Source of the DNA: Sipunculus nudus
Taxonomy: Eukaryota; Annelida; Sipuncula; Golfingiida; Sipunculidae
Reading direction: 5' to 3'
Length of the DNA stretch: 64,000 bases
Assembly: GCA_026874595.1 (NCBI GenBank)
Contig: CM049319.1
Span: 65,893,417 to 65,957,416, forward strand
In this document: positions 22,376 to 34,503 of the stretch, in pieces
How positions within the stretch are numbered: the stretch's first letter is position 1
Layout of the letters: each line of letters opens with the position of its first letter
Program-made: the position numbers and the translations under genes
Notes under the pieces: generated by a model
Told to the model about the DNA's origin: nothing
The model's database searches: none
What the model saw: the letters and a program-made list of their open reading frames with translations, nothing else

Positions 22376-23454
22376 GGTGCAAGACAGAATCATATTTGTG
22401 AACCTATTTTTTCTCCAGCACTTGTTTAATTTAAGTAATTAATGTTATTAATTACTATCTAAAATATATATAATAATACCCAGAAAGAGTGATATACGTA
22501 TATCTCTTTAACGCAAAAATCGTAATCATTACGAATCATCTTACATTTACTTTGTATGATGAGGATATGTGACGACTTATCATTATTTACTTTATTATTA
22601 TAGGTGACTTTGTAGAATGATGTCTGATGTGATTTTCAAAATAAAAAGGTTATTTTCTACAATTTTTTTATATTTTCTCCAGCCACATTTTGAACATTTA
22701 TAAGGACAAATACAACCAACACCACATAAGAACCACAAAAAATCAAGGCCTCAAAGTGGATTTTTTTTTTCATTCAAAGTATATATGCATCCTAAAAGAC
22801 CATATCCAAACTATAGTCTGAGGTTTTCACGTAAACTATACTATGTATCATACATTTCTCAACAACGGCTGTACAATTTGAAACTTGAAAGAAGAAAACT
22901 ATATATTTAATTAGTCAAATTAAGCAGGTGAACTAGTTTAAGGCTTACCAAGTTAAGCCGCAACAAAGAGCGTGCAGGTGCGCAAGCTTTTCATACATTC
23001 GATATACAATAATAAGAGTTTTGCCCCTTCAACAATATAGTCCAAAATGTCAGGCGTATGATCGGCAGTGGAAGCTGAAATTCTTTGAAATTACCGTTAA
23101 ACTTGTATATCATAAGTAAGGACCTCCAGTATGAAAAAAGAAGAAGAATAAAATGACCTACACTTGTATGTTGAATATTTGACAGTCATCAAGTAAATCT
23201 GAAACGCATCAATAATATGCAGGTTCCAAAAATAAGAAACACGCAGTAGTATAAACTTAACAAATATCATTGTATAGCATGCAAAGCAATATATGCGTGG
23301 ATTATTTCAACAAAATGCACACAACCACAAACAAACGCACCTGCAAAATTTCAAAGGGATTTCTACATTTAGTTTTCGGTGCATCGATAAATGTGGTCCC
23401 TGCCGTGATTTATTATATTCAAAAACAAATTGAATCAATAACAAGAACGAACCA

Positions 23455-23655
23455 ACCAAACAATATGAGTGTGATATTCAATTTTTAATTAAAAAAGCAG
23501 AGCAAATGAATATATAAAATTATTAAAATTGAAAAAAGACAGGCTTCCGGAACAGACAATCAGGCCAAATAATATTCATGTTTGAATTTTAATTAAAAAA
23601 GGAGAGCAAATGAATATTATTATGAAACAGACAGTCAGACCGAAATAATACTTCC
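23455..23655. repeat. Two-copy tandem repeat, about 110-bp unit
   Basis: Both copies contain 'ttttaattaaaaaag', 'agagcaaatgaatat', 'gaacagacaNtcag' or 'gaaacagacagtcag', then 'accgaaataat'-like sequence. Confidence 0.7.
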
Positions 23656-25181
23656 GGTCGCTTTCCACGGCTAATACGAACCCTTTAGGCTTATAGGGAA
23701 TAAATATTGTATTAATTAATTTCTCATGGGGGTATATGGACTCCAGAATGTCTGTTTTTTTTCAAGCATTTTATTGGATCCATGGAAACTACTTGCTCAT
23801 CCGAGACTCATTGGGCCTTTCGAATTAAATCCTATAAATAAACTATAGTTAACACAGTTTATGACAAAAGAGACCTCCATATTTTCAAGCATGTCCTAGT
23901 TCCCTTTGAAAGTCCTGCACCGAGGCAACCCTAGAGGCCCTTGCTGTTACTCCCAATCTAAACTGTATGGGCCTGTAAGCTAACACCAAAGACATATAAA
24001 ACATTTTCAAGCATTATTTTGACCACTGAAACTCAAATATCGACTTGGGCCCTATTGAGTCCTTCTAATTGAAAGCTTCACGTGAATGTGAAAAAAAAAT
24101 CAGCAAAAATAAGTCAAGTTTCAAACACTTTCTATTGCATTGTAGGAAACCGGCCCGAGAGATATATATAACTGTATTATTGGCAATTTAGTTCATCATT
24201 CAGGAAAAGTAACGTTTTAACTGACCTGTCAACCCCACGTCGAGTGTAAACAGAATAATGCGTATACACTGAGAGGACCAACACATATATCAATCACTGA
24301 TCGGCTGGCACATAGAGCTATTACCTGACTGATACCTTATGGTATGGATTATGACAAACAGTAGCAGTATTTCGAGCTTGAGCACTGCATATGTTGGTTA
24401 GCTAGGCCCTGTTATTTACCTTTAATAATCAATCCAGCGTTACCAAGTGACCAAATTAGGTGTTGTCCTGGGACCATACTCTGCGCCTCCTTCAAAATCA
24501 CCATTTTTTACACGAAATATAGTTATGAGGAATTAAAAAGAAAGAGGTAAAAAAATAGATCATGATGTATATTCATGCTTTAAAAGTGTCAGTCACTTGC
24601 ATTCTCATTTTAGTTAACCATCTAGGACAATTTACACCATTCCCAAACAGATTGGGCTATTTTCTCAAAACAGTGGATATTTCTCACAAACTATTAAATT
24701 TTTTACATATATTTGCAAAAAATATTATCTAAATCACTGTCTTTCCTTTATAGGATATCTTTTTTTAAAGAAGTTACAGATAATTTATAACAAAGCATCC
24801 CTTTTAATTTGTCAAAGAAATTTTTTGTTAGGATTCAAAATATTTGTATGTCACCGAGACTTTAAGTTTATTCAATACATATTTTGAATGTCGGTTTTGA
24901 GGTCGGTTGACGATTTTAAGACATTAAGCATTTTTTCATGCCCTATACGCAGAAAACTGCTGGCGGGACTCGTGCACTCTCAGTCTCCCTGGCTAGAATT
25001 TTTTTAAATTAACACAAAAGTAAGACTTTTACTTTCAAACATTTTAATTGGTCGAGTATGAAATCCTAGTGCCTGTTGATTTTATCACCATATGGCCCTG
25101 CTATGCTGGTTTAGCTACAAACAAGCAGAGAGGGATGAAAATACATCCTTAGCTGGGATAGTCATCAGAAATAGACATATT

Positions 25182-25237
<56 letters not shown>
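25182..25237. repeat. (TA)n(GA)n compound microsatellite
   Basis: A TA tract passes directly into about 18 GA repeats, about 540 bp upstream of the second prominin-like gene. Confidence 0.9.
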
Positions 25238-25239
<2 letters not shown>

Positions 25240-25780
25240 TACGTAAATGAAACTTCAGATAAAACCCTTTTCACGGCTCACCCCAGCTGGCTTTAATTAA
25301 TATACATTATACAAACAAACATTATAACATGTTACATGTAGCACTACTGTGCTGGCCATGTAGTACCAGACCGTCCATTGTAGGTGGCCTCATGCCATAT
25401 GGATATACTTAGCAGGTTCATTGATTTACGTTACCACCAAGACTGCACCGGAATTAAGGTCCACTAGTCCTCACCACCTTTGGGTTTCCTTGTAAGATAA
25501 TAAGTTAATAGCGACCAAATTAGACCGAGACGGACTGAGACAAATATTACCCGACGTGCGTTTAAGATCGGAAATTACGTTACCGACACGAATATATAGG
25601 GCGGTAAAAGGTCTAAATGTAGCCATTTATAGTGGGTCTATTGGACTGGTAGTGTATGGCAGTGCTAACAAGCCACACTTGTATGTGTTTTAACAGTCAT
25701 CATCTTATTTCGGTGGTGAGCTTTACAAACAAACGGGCAAACATCTGAAGACGCCAGAGCACTGAACTGGAATACACAAA

Positions 25781-28700
25781 ATGCATTGGTTAACGAATTC
25801 CTTATTACGGCTGGTACAATCTCGTACCGTAGATGAATTGATTGAAACTATCGGTATAGACTTGATAAAGAGTGAGAACTTTACAGTTCTGGTACAGTAT
25901 TTATCAGGGTACATTTTCTTTATGGCGGCTGTACTGATACTATTGCTATTTATTACTCTGATCTGCTGCTGTATATTATGTGGTAGGTCATCTGACCGGC
26001 AGATGGAAATGTCACCAAGGCGATATGGACGCATACAAGTATGGTGTTTAAGCATATTTTTGATCTTATTAAGTTTGCCAGCTATGATTCTCTGTTCCTA
26101 TGGACTTCATCAAAATTCTGTTGTCGGGGGAGAAACTGGACCCGAATACGGACTAAAACATACAATAGACGTAGGACTGCGAACAATAGAAGATTATAAA
26201 GAGCGAACCATTGTAAAACCTTACGCCAACTTACATAACTTGTTCCAACGTTTCAAGTTTCACTCCTTATCATCATTCAATCTCCTGAAGAATCTTCTGA
26301 AAGAAAATAACTCAGATATAATAAGAACAGTCAAAGAAGTTCGGAGAAACACCAATCAAACTTTGAACGAGATAAGTGGTAACCTCGCGTACGTAGAAGA
26401 CCTCGCATTATCTGTTAATCCACGGATGCTGGTGCTAGAGGAAAAGTTACATATAAAAAGAAAGGAGATTATGAAGGCAATGGCTAAATGCGGACATGCA
26501 GCCTGTATCGGGGTTTATAGAAAGGTGCGACAGCAGCTCAATGTGGGGCCTCCAATCGATATATCAAAAGAAGTGAATGAAACTAGAAATGTTACAAAAT
26601 ATTCAATAACATTTATGAATAAAGAATATATGGATGCTTTAAATGTACTGCAAGATCTCAGTGAGATAATTATTGCCAACTTTTCAAAAGACATACTTGT
26701 CCTGCAAGATGAGATCAGGTCAGTTGCTAATACATTCAAAACATACAATGATGTTCTGGGCAAATTTTCTCTCCATAACCTGAGCGAAATGCTTGGTTCA
26801 TGCTCTTCAATAGTAAACCATTATGGGTGCATTATGAACCAGATTAGTTTAGGATTAACGATTGCTGAAGTCATCGCGATGTTATTTTTCATATATGGAG
26901 CCATGCTAGGCTTAGTTGAATTAGTTAAAAAGGATTCTGCATCACTCCCTCCTTGCCGTAGTCGCAATTTAATGACATATGTCGTGTTTTCTACAACCCT
27001 TCTAACTGTGCTTTCTATGATAGCAACATCAATTATGTTCCTTACTGGAGGTGTATTTAAAAATGAAGTGTGTCGTTATCTGAATTACGAACCGGAAGTA
27101 AGACATGCTGTTCCTCGACTTGACGATCTCTTGAGCCCGAAAGTGAAAAACCTCGTCCGTCTCCCGTTTCCAGTTAGTGTACTAAATACCTCCATTGCTT
27201 GTCACGAAAATCTCTCTTTTTATGAAGCCCTTGACTTCGAGAGCATGGACATTGGAACCAATATACCATTAGACTTAAAGATACAAGATATTGAAAAAGT
27301 GTTGCTTGCATTTGAGGAAGACGGCAACAAGAAAGAAGAGTACTTTGAAACGATAAATGTCACGTTCTTTCAAATGATATCTGGCTATCAGTCTGGGATT
27401 CAAAGTATTGGAGAAAAGCTCAAACAAAAGACGGTAAATATGGATTTAATCAAACTTACCAAAGATATGAAAGGGTTGACAATTAACGGGACATATGTTG
27501 ATGAACTGATTGTAAAAATATTGGATCTACAGTATACGATTGTTTCTCAGATAGACGACATCAAAGCAAATGGTTCACAAGTCATCACCATGATAAAAAG
27601 AGACATTGACCAATTATTGTCCATGAAATTATCACGTGGTTTAGTTGATGGTCAGAACCAACTTTTTGCTACCAGAGGGCGTATCATCAAACCAGTGATG
27701 GACATCATTGATGAAATTTTGAGGAATTTGAAAGCTGGATATGAATCCTGCAGACCTATATATGATGCTGGTACATATATAATTGACGCACATTGTAAAC
27801 AGTTCTTGAACCCTTTTAATACCATATGGTTAACATCCTGTATGGTAGATGTCCTCGTGCTTTTTGTTTTATTAACTGTGAAGAAAAACATGAAATTATA
27901 TTCGGTTATCGAGGAAAGCGGGGAGCAGGCTACAGAAATTTTAAACCAAAATGGACGATTTCAAAGGATCCGGTCAAACCGGGTCTCTCCAGGTGTGTTA
28001 GACGTCACCTGCGTCAATCACATTGAGATGAAGAAAATGGCGTTCAGAACTGGTGAGTATCTATGTCTCCTTACGCTGGAAGTAGAGCGTAAAAGCATTA
28101 AAAGAGCACTTATAGTCATGTACCATCACCATTTTCAAATGTCCATCAATTAAATGCATATATGAATAGTCTACTGTGGTTGAATTCTTAATCGCGAGGC
28201 TAAAAATACGCGATGTTACTTTTCATTGTTTCGCATAGGATCCATTTTCGAGATCCTACCTTGCAGTAACCTATAATTTTTTATCTTATTTACTGGTAAC
28301 ATAAAATATATTTTATTATTTATAATTTCAATATTTTGCCTTAAGATTTTCAAACCACCTAGTTGGGTAGATAAATTATATACAAATCCATTCAGATTAT
28401 ATAAAAAATGACCCTTAATCTGTCTAGATGAGGGGTCTTATTCATGGAGCTTTCATTTTCACGATAATTTCTCTTTCGCGAATATTGCGAATTTGAAACA
28501 GTGTTCTTTTGTTTCCACTGGATCTTTGATGTGTTTCATTTTATGTGTGTTATTTCGGGATGATGAGGAATCGTGCCATTATTAGACCTTTACCACTAAC
28601 GTATATCGCTTGTCTGCCAGATACCTGCCAGAGACTCCAAAATGAACCGTACCTTTAACGAAATTTATTTTAGTTTTACCGAGTAGATGTATCAAATACG

Positions 28701-29612
28701 CTCTTTGTGGTCAAAACACAGGGCCCGAACACTTAATTTTAGTCGTCACCAACAGATGACGCTCGTATTCTGGAAAGTGTCTAGTATAATTCGCGGGAAA
28801 GCCAATTTAATTGATTTAATAAGAACAATAAAGTTCATATACAAGATATTGCGCTGAAGACCATGAATACACAATACGTAGAGGCACGGGGAGGAATCCA
28901 TTCACTTTGTATAGGATAAGAGACGTCTGTGGTAAATAGTTTTTTCTTCAAGTCCCAGGGAAGACAAGAAAATATCCATGAAGTTTCTGAGAATTTAGGG
29001 AAGAAACTTTCGAGATTTTCAACAAGATTGTATTTAGCATGCAGAAATTCTCCAGTTAAGATCATCTTACTCGACTTAAGACAGTCCAAACTGAACAGAC
29101 AACTATCCGCCCCTGGACTGTGTGGAATATTAAATAAATTACTTAACTAGAGACAACCTAGAGGCAACCCCAGTGAGCCTCACGGTTCAAACCACATCCC
29201 GTGTAAAGCAGTAATTCACGAGTTCGTTCATCAGACACAAAGGGTGTGAAAACACTCCCTTTGAAAATAACATTAGAACAGCATGAATGACATGTATGTT
29301 ATGATTTCTTTTCTTCCCTGGGAAGAAATGGTGGGAAGATTTCTCCGTATCCCAGAAGATAACTTCATATCATTAATATACAAGTAGATTCTGCAAACTC
29401 TCTTTGTCAGACTCAAATTAGGACACAGTGACTTATGTTTATGTTTTGTCTTTGTTCTTAATATTGTTTCTGCATGATTAAGTGTCATGGCCAAGGGCAC
29501 CATCTATTTATTGTGTATTCTGTATTTGATTGTAAGTGGTATTATATACGGGGTATTTGTTGTTTTAGGTCGGAGCCACGCCTCAAGGATAAACATGGGG
29601 CTCCGTTTCTGA
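25781..29612 (+). CDS. Prominin-like five-span membrane glycoprotein, paralogue 2
   Basis: Two coding exons: 25781-28052 and 29569-29612, giving 771 residues. It aligns with paralogue 1 over its whole length, from the shared N-terminus (LIETIGID) through five membrane segments (about 42-67, 87-109, 352-376, 405-431 and 683-703) to the last residues LRF. The first extracellular loop is about 11 residues longer. Cysteine pairs and the GGVFKNE.CRYL.YEPEVRH block after TM4 are kept, and many N-glycosylation sites are present. The donor is CTG|GTGAGT; the frame running to 28153 is intron. An in-frame TGA lies 18 nt before the ATG, exactly as in paralogue 1, and 'ctgaact..aa.acacaaa' precedes both starts. 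Divergence in amino-acid sequence is considerable, so the tandem duplication is not recent. Family role: prominin/CD133, membrane protrusions; the specific role here is unknown. Confidence 0.88.
28053..29568 (+). other. Intron of paralogue 2 (1516 bp)
   Basis: GT at 28053, AG at 29567-29568 (ttgttgttttag), phase 1, same position as in paralogue 1. No nested gene seen. Confidence 0.8.
29569..29612 (+). CDS. Tiny last coding exon of paralogue 2
   Basis: It completes the split glycine and reads RSHASRINMGLRF-stop, matching the last exon of paralogue 1 in length and 8 of 13 residues. Confidence 0.8.
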
Positions 29613-29779
29613 ATACCACAAAATGGCACCACGAGATCGTTTCCCGCTACAAAAGTGTCCAACGAGAACTTTGGTATTACTGCGGAAATCACTGCTATAT
29701 ACGCTTCTTCAACAATCATTGAGATAAATTATTTTTTGAAATAACGGGTGATTTTATAATTTACTTATATAAGCTTATT

Positions 29780-30008
29780 TATTTTTACATGGATTGTATA
29801 ATTAGTTATTGTAACTAATCGAGGCACTCTCCATGGCTCCGGTGATGGTTCTCGGTACTCTGCGGGATCGGAGGAAACCGGAGAACCCGGAGAAAACCAC
29901 CGGCCTTGGACGGGCAACTACAACCCACTCTCATAGCCATGCCAGGGATCGAACCCGGGTCGCCAGCGGAGAGAGCCGAGCGTTTTACCACTCAGCTGTC
30001 CTGGTCCC
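29780..30008 (-). mobile_element. tRNA-derived SINE (copy 2)
   Basis: Minus-strand SINE collinear with the copy at 12758-12993. Its head is better preserved: A box within CAGCTGAGTGGTAAAACGC, B box GGTTCGATCCC (complement of 29945-29955). The body carries 'ggtggttttctccggg' and 'cctccggtttcctcc'. It sits just downstream of the second prominin-like gene in antisense orientation. Confidence 0.82.
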
Positions 30009-30027
30009 TGGACTTTAACTTTTACTT

Positions 30028-30275
30028 GAAAACAGTCTATAGTATTTGAAAGCATATACCAGTCTATAGTTTTTGAAAGCATATACCAGTCTATAGTATT
30101 TGAAAGCAGGTACTAGTCTACAGGTTTGAAATTATATACCATTACCAGTATGTAGTATTGAAAGCATTTATCAGTCTATAGTGTGAAAAGTATATATATC
30201 AATCTATAGTATATTGTTAAAAGTATATACCCGTCAATAGTGTTTGCACCATATACCAGTCTACTGTATTGAACT
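30028..30275. repeat. Minisatellite, about 30-bp unit
   Basis: About eight imperfect copies of 'agtctatagtatttgaaagc' plus 'atatacc', increasingly diverged to the right. It begins about 20 bp after the SINE head. Confidence 0.8.
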
Positions 30276-30279
30276 GTTA

Positions 30280-32600
30280 CTTCACTGCGAGACTGTGAGT
30301 CTTATCTAATGTAAAATATGCCACACGGTCGCTCTCAGTTGTACTATGATAAAAGATAATTTCCATAACAAATGTAATAAATCTAATTTGGAAAGAAGCA
30401 ATTATATAGTGATATTTATACCAGAGAGTTGAGATCTGCCGCGTGGCAGAATTTCACCCTGCACTATCACACCTATGCTCCTAAGCTGCTAAGCTGGACA
30501 AGGACTCATTATGGTCTAGCCCTAAAGTTTTATCCTAAAGTTTGTTTTCTGGTTGACAGTCTGTTAATTCACATTTCCTATCCATACCTGCTAATTTTCT
30601 ATATCTTCACCATATCAAGATGAGCCCGTTTGGCCCCTTCCTGTCAGGTGTATCCTGCTCTAACTTTTGGGTGAGGGCGCGGCCATCAACAGAGCGTTCC
30701 TCCGGCTTTTACTTGGGAAATTAGGGTCAAAATGCCACCAAACTCTTTCGTAGGTTAATTCTCACCTTGAGACTGTCTTTTTCCTACCTGTCTTATCAAA
30801 CCCTGACCTCGCACAGAATCGCCCCGCTCATGGGGGCTTCCATTGTGCGTACAAACTAAAACCTGAATGTCGAAAGTCGCATGTCAGAATCAAGAATGAA
30901 CCCCAAGTCAGTTCTATTATAGTTATAACGTATAGGTCCTAAGTCATGTGACCATCCGGGTGCACGTTTTAGGTTTTTTCACTTTGTATCTCAAATTCGA
31001 CCATACCTTTAGAGCTCTATATTAAATATATACGACAATTATCTTGTTTCTGTTTTTAAGCATCGTAATTTCTTATGAAGGTTCAGAATAACAATACATT
31101 TAGCCGCCCTTGAAGGGCATTTGGTATATATAAAAGTTAAATGCAGCACCTAATTAGGAGTACTCAGTTATCCACCCATACTGCCAGTATGCTTTTTTTT
31201 CTTGTAAGTTCATTTTATTAATGAAAATATTATAATCACACCCCTAATAATAACTGCATAGCGAGATAATGCATGTATATTGAACCTAAAATGAACTCTT
31301 GGAAATATCATGAATCATCATACAATTTTATAAACTGTTTGATGAGGATCAATCATGTCAATAATTATCTTTTGTTTAACTATATCTCTCTCTTGAATAT
31401 AATGTACTGAAATGTGGTATTTAAAATACAACAAACTTCATTTTACACACTTTTTGTTATTTTGACGATGTTTGAAATGCCAGGGTATGTTTGTATTTCT
31501 GTGTCCAGGCGTCAGGTCAATAGGTGAAAGCGAACCATTCGATGTATTAGTCAAAAGCAAATACCTATTTAATTTGAGGATTAGGTCGTGGTTATAAAAA
31601 CCGTTGTGTCGCTCTACACTTGGCCAATATATGTCTCCTTACCATCAAACTCTCTCCGAGGTGAGATTCTGGCGTTCCGTTTTGCACCCCCATCCGGACA
31701 CTGACAGGTTTATTTCAACAATTTTCTCGAAACCGTTCTTGCGGGCTGTCATTTAGACTATCCACTTAACCCGGTTGTCACAGGTCGCATGTCGAAATAG
31801 CGGTAAATACCGCTAGTCTGGATAGAATAAGCTCAAAAATGAGAAATGACAAACCAAACACCAATATGTTATGGCAATGTGTGTGTATTATTAAAGGATA
31901 TAAAAGCCTGCTTTTCATTTTCAGCGTTCCCTGAACATTTCCAGTTACGTATAAACACATGTCGTAATTTTAAATTATCCTCGACCGTCTTTCAGTAAAC
32001 AAAATAAGATCACGATTTTCTAATCAGTAAATTAGATTTAAAAAGCAGGAACCTTCAAAATTTAGCTGCTGTATTTTAAAGAAATATTAGTTTTGCATGA
32101 GTATACATGTGTTTGGGAACAATATATATATCGGGAGTGTTCTCTGGGAACGATATATTCCCTCGGGTGTATGTTGACACCATGTGTCAAATCCTAATTA
32201 TAGTTAAGCGGCGATTTGCACTCGAGTGCTTTTCCAAGTATTTCCGCCCATGCAAAACGTCACTTCCGATAATAAAAAATTATGGTTTCCACAGGTGCGT
32301 TGGATTGGTAACTAATAATTGCTGCTCGTTTTTAAAGGTCTTTGACCCCTCTGTTAGGTACATTTCGTAATCATTCAGCCTTGTTTATTTACCATTATTA
32401 ACCGTGCTGCTTTTACTTCTAATAAAGGCTTACAATTGTAATAAACCTTGGTTGTTAATTAACTGCACAACTGTAGGTACACATTATATGCTTCTGCCTC
32501 TTGACGTACATGGGGTATCTTCAAGCAATCGCTATGAAACAGCGGTGTCGTATCCCCATCATCCGATTCCAAGGGCCATTCCCAGCCAAGAAGACAAATA
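30280..32600. other. Intergenic, no gene seen
   Basis: No supported exon, RNA gene or transposon end was recognised. Confidence 0.4.
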
Positions 32601-32605
32601 TTACT

Positions 32606-32770
32606 TATATAACTGCTTCATCTATATAACTTTCTTCATGTGTCACCCCTTTCCTTTATATTCCTTTATATATATATATAAAAGGATGACAGATGAAGAA
32701 AGTTATACGTGTGTGTGTGTGTGTGAAAGGAATATATACAGAAAAGGGGTGACAGATGACAGTTATATAA
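32606..32770. repeat. Imperfect inverted repeat (long hairpin)
   Basis: The left arm (32610-32672, 'aactttcttcatgtgtcacc', 'cctttatattccttt') is complementary to the right arm (32724-32768, 'aaaggaatatatacag', 'aaaggggtgacagatga', 'cagttatataact'). An inner pairing also exists (32684-32709). The loop contains TA and GT tracts. No target duplication could be defined. Confidence 0.6.
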
Positions 32771-32774
32771 CTAA

Positions 32775-33896
32775 TAAGCTATGACAGATGAAGATTTGAT
32801 CTCACAAATTATCTCAAATGTATCCAGGTTTATCGACATCCGGTTGTATAGCAAAATAACGCCTTGTCATACACATTTAATTTTTTTTTAAATTTTCTAT
32901 TAGATTTTAATAAAATCGGTGTTTGTTCAGTGCCTGAATTTGAGTGATAATATATAAAATTGTAAACTTATCATTTGAATTACTTAGAAAAACTTTTGTC
33001 CGAGCATGCGCATCACGCCTGAGGTTGGTCTCCTGGACTTAGCTTTAATGAGCTAGCATTGTGGGCTTTGTAAAATGAAACTAGAGACACCGACAGGAAC
33101 ACCGACTTTAAAGATAAAATAATTAAACTTTTATACAATGAAAGACATGATACACGATTTACTAGCACTATTTCGACCCTTTTTAATTATCAGCGTCAGT
33201 GTGCCTATACAATTTGCAACGAGGACCACACTGTAACTCAATGAGGATGCAAATATTTTCGTCATTTTTGAAAACTCTTCCTGCTCTACAATACACTATC
33301 AGTTAACATAAACATGACCAATCGTTAGCTTTTTAGTATACTTTCTAACAACACTTAGCATATCCTAGAAAAATTCTGTTTTAAATCAGAACTTGGTAAA
33401 TCTCTCTGCATATTTGTGGAATGGCTCATATTGCATGAATGCATACATGGCTCCCATGGGTTACTGGATGACAGCCAATTTGTATGCGTTACATGAAATG
33501 ACTCGTTACCATAGAGACAGATTTTCAGCTTGGTGTGTGATTTCACATGTATTATAATTTTCGTAAATCATCACTCGTAGTTAAATGATGAGCTTATCTT
33601 CTGTTTACCACGATATCAATGCAACAGGATGTGTGACCCTTGCTGGACATTCCCCCTATGGCTTTTGCTTGACTAAAGTAAGGCTTACCTGAGGAGTTTA
33701 TATGGCTAACAAGGCCGATATAAATGACAACTGAGTCGTGTATCCACCCGAACACTCAGTATCGCTCGTCGACAACAGATATTGTAGCAGATATTGTTGT
33801 GGAAAAGTTCTATTAACACGCTTAAAAAATAAGATACTCCATCGTGTCGAATGTAAGATGTCATATATATATATATGACTTATATATGTCATATAT
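32775..33896. other. Intergenic, no gene seen
   Basis: Flank of the retroelement. It ends with a palindromic TA-rich stretch (GTCATATATATATATATGAC, 33860-33879) directly before the insertion. Confidence 0.45.
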
Positions 33897-34383
33897 ACTT
33901 GTCACCGCCTGTAGACATGCGAACAAATTCCTCCTTTAGAATTTCATAACATAGTTTTTAGTTTATAGGATACTCCCATTTTTTCTCACTCTCCTTCTTT
34001 CTTTCATAACAGCCACAAGAAAACACTAAGAGCCCCATGTTTATACACATATAGCCGTCTTTAAGCACTGTCACTAACTGCTCTCAGTACAGCCACCCTC
34101 ACAGAGCGACCTTTGACCCCAGTCCTCCCGTATCCCGACTCTCATTATCTGATACTGGTATATCTTTGCCCCAGGGCGCACATTTACACTCAACAGTCTT
34201 GGTTACAAGTGACACAGCAGGCCAGTAATATATACATTCAAGGTCGCATATCTATGTAACAGTATGATCTAGTCCATTTCAGCCAGACAGCATTACCTGA
34301 CGAGTGCAACAACACCTTGCACGAAACTACGTAGTAGTAAAATGTCTGAAAATACTTGACTCGTCTTCATTTTGTATAATTAT
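33897..34383 (+). repeat. Left pseudo-LTR
   Basis: Direct repeat of 36564-37050. Its first 55 nt correspond to the end of the element's own ORF. It carries a hammerhead ribozyme near its 3' end. Confidence 0.88.
34284..34348 (+). ncRNA. Hammerhead ribozyme, type I (left copy)
   Basis: Stem I: CAGACA (34284-34289) pairs with TGTCTG (34343-34348), an internal loop follows, and TTAC (34293-34296) pairs with GTAA (34337-34340). Core CTGACGA is at 34297-34303. Stem II: GTGCAA (34304-34309) pairs with TTGCAC (34317-34322) around a 7-nt loop. GAAA is at 34323-34326. Stem III: 3 bp (34326-34328 with 34333-34335), loop ACGT, then A34336 as cleavage nucleotide (GUA). Predicted cut: 34336/34337. All conserved core positions are intact, and the stem I internal loop and loop II are placed for the tertiary contact of natural type I hammerheads. 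Confidence 0.9.
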
Positions 34384-34503
34384 TAAGCTCTGGTAACATG
34401 CCATAGAGCACTCTAGTAGTTGTTGCTTGCAGAAAACCTGCAGATCAATTCATATATGCTCCTTGAAAAATAAGTAGAGCACTCTCTGCATAAAACTACC
34501 AAC
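34384..34503 (+). promoter_or_regulatory. Unique leader of the Penelope-like element
   Basis: 120 nt between the pseudo-LTR and the ORF, present only once. It contains a GCTCTGG...CCATAGAGCAC hairpin (34387-34411) and a second GAGCAC copy (34476-34481). The same hairpin follows the hammerhead at 191-238. The ORF start is in a good context (accaacATGG). Confidence 0.5.

Larger units (their letters stand above)
21240..25180. other. Intergenic spacer between the two prominin-like genes
   Basis: No third prominin copy and no other gene seen. It holds two small tandem repeats (listed separately) and otherwise unique AT-rich sequence. Confidence 0.45.

Noticed and set aside
29945-30003. tRNA gene
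   Set aside because: A and B boxes are present on the minus strand, but the acceptor stem does not close and the sequence continues into a SINE body shared with a second copy.
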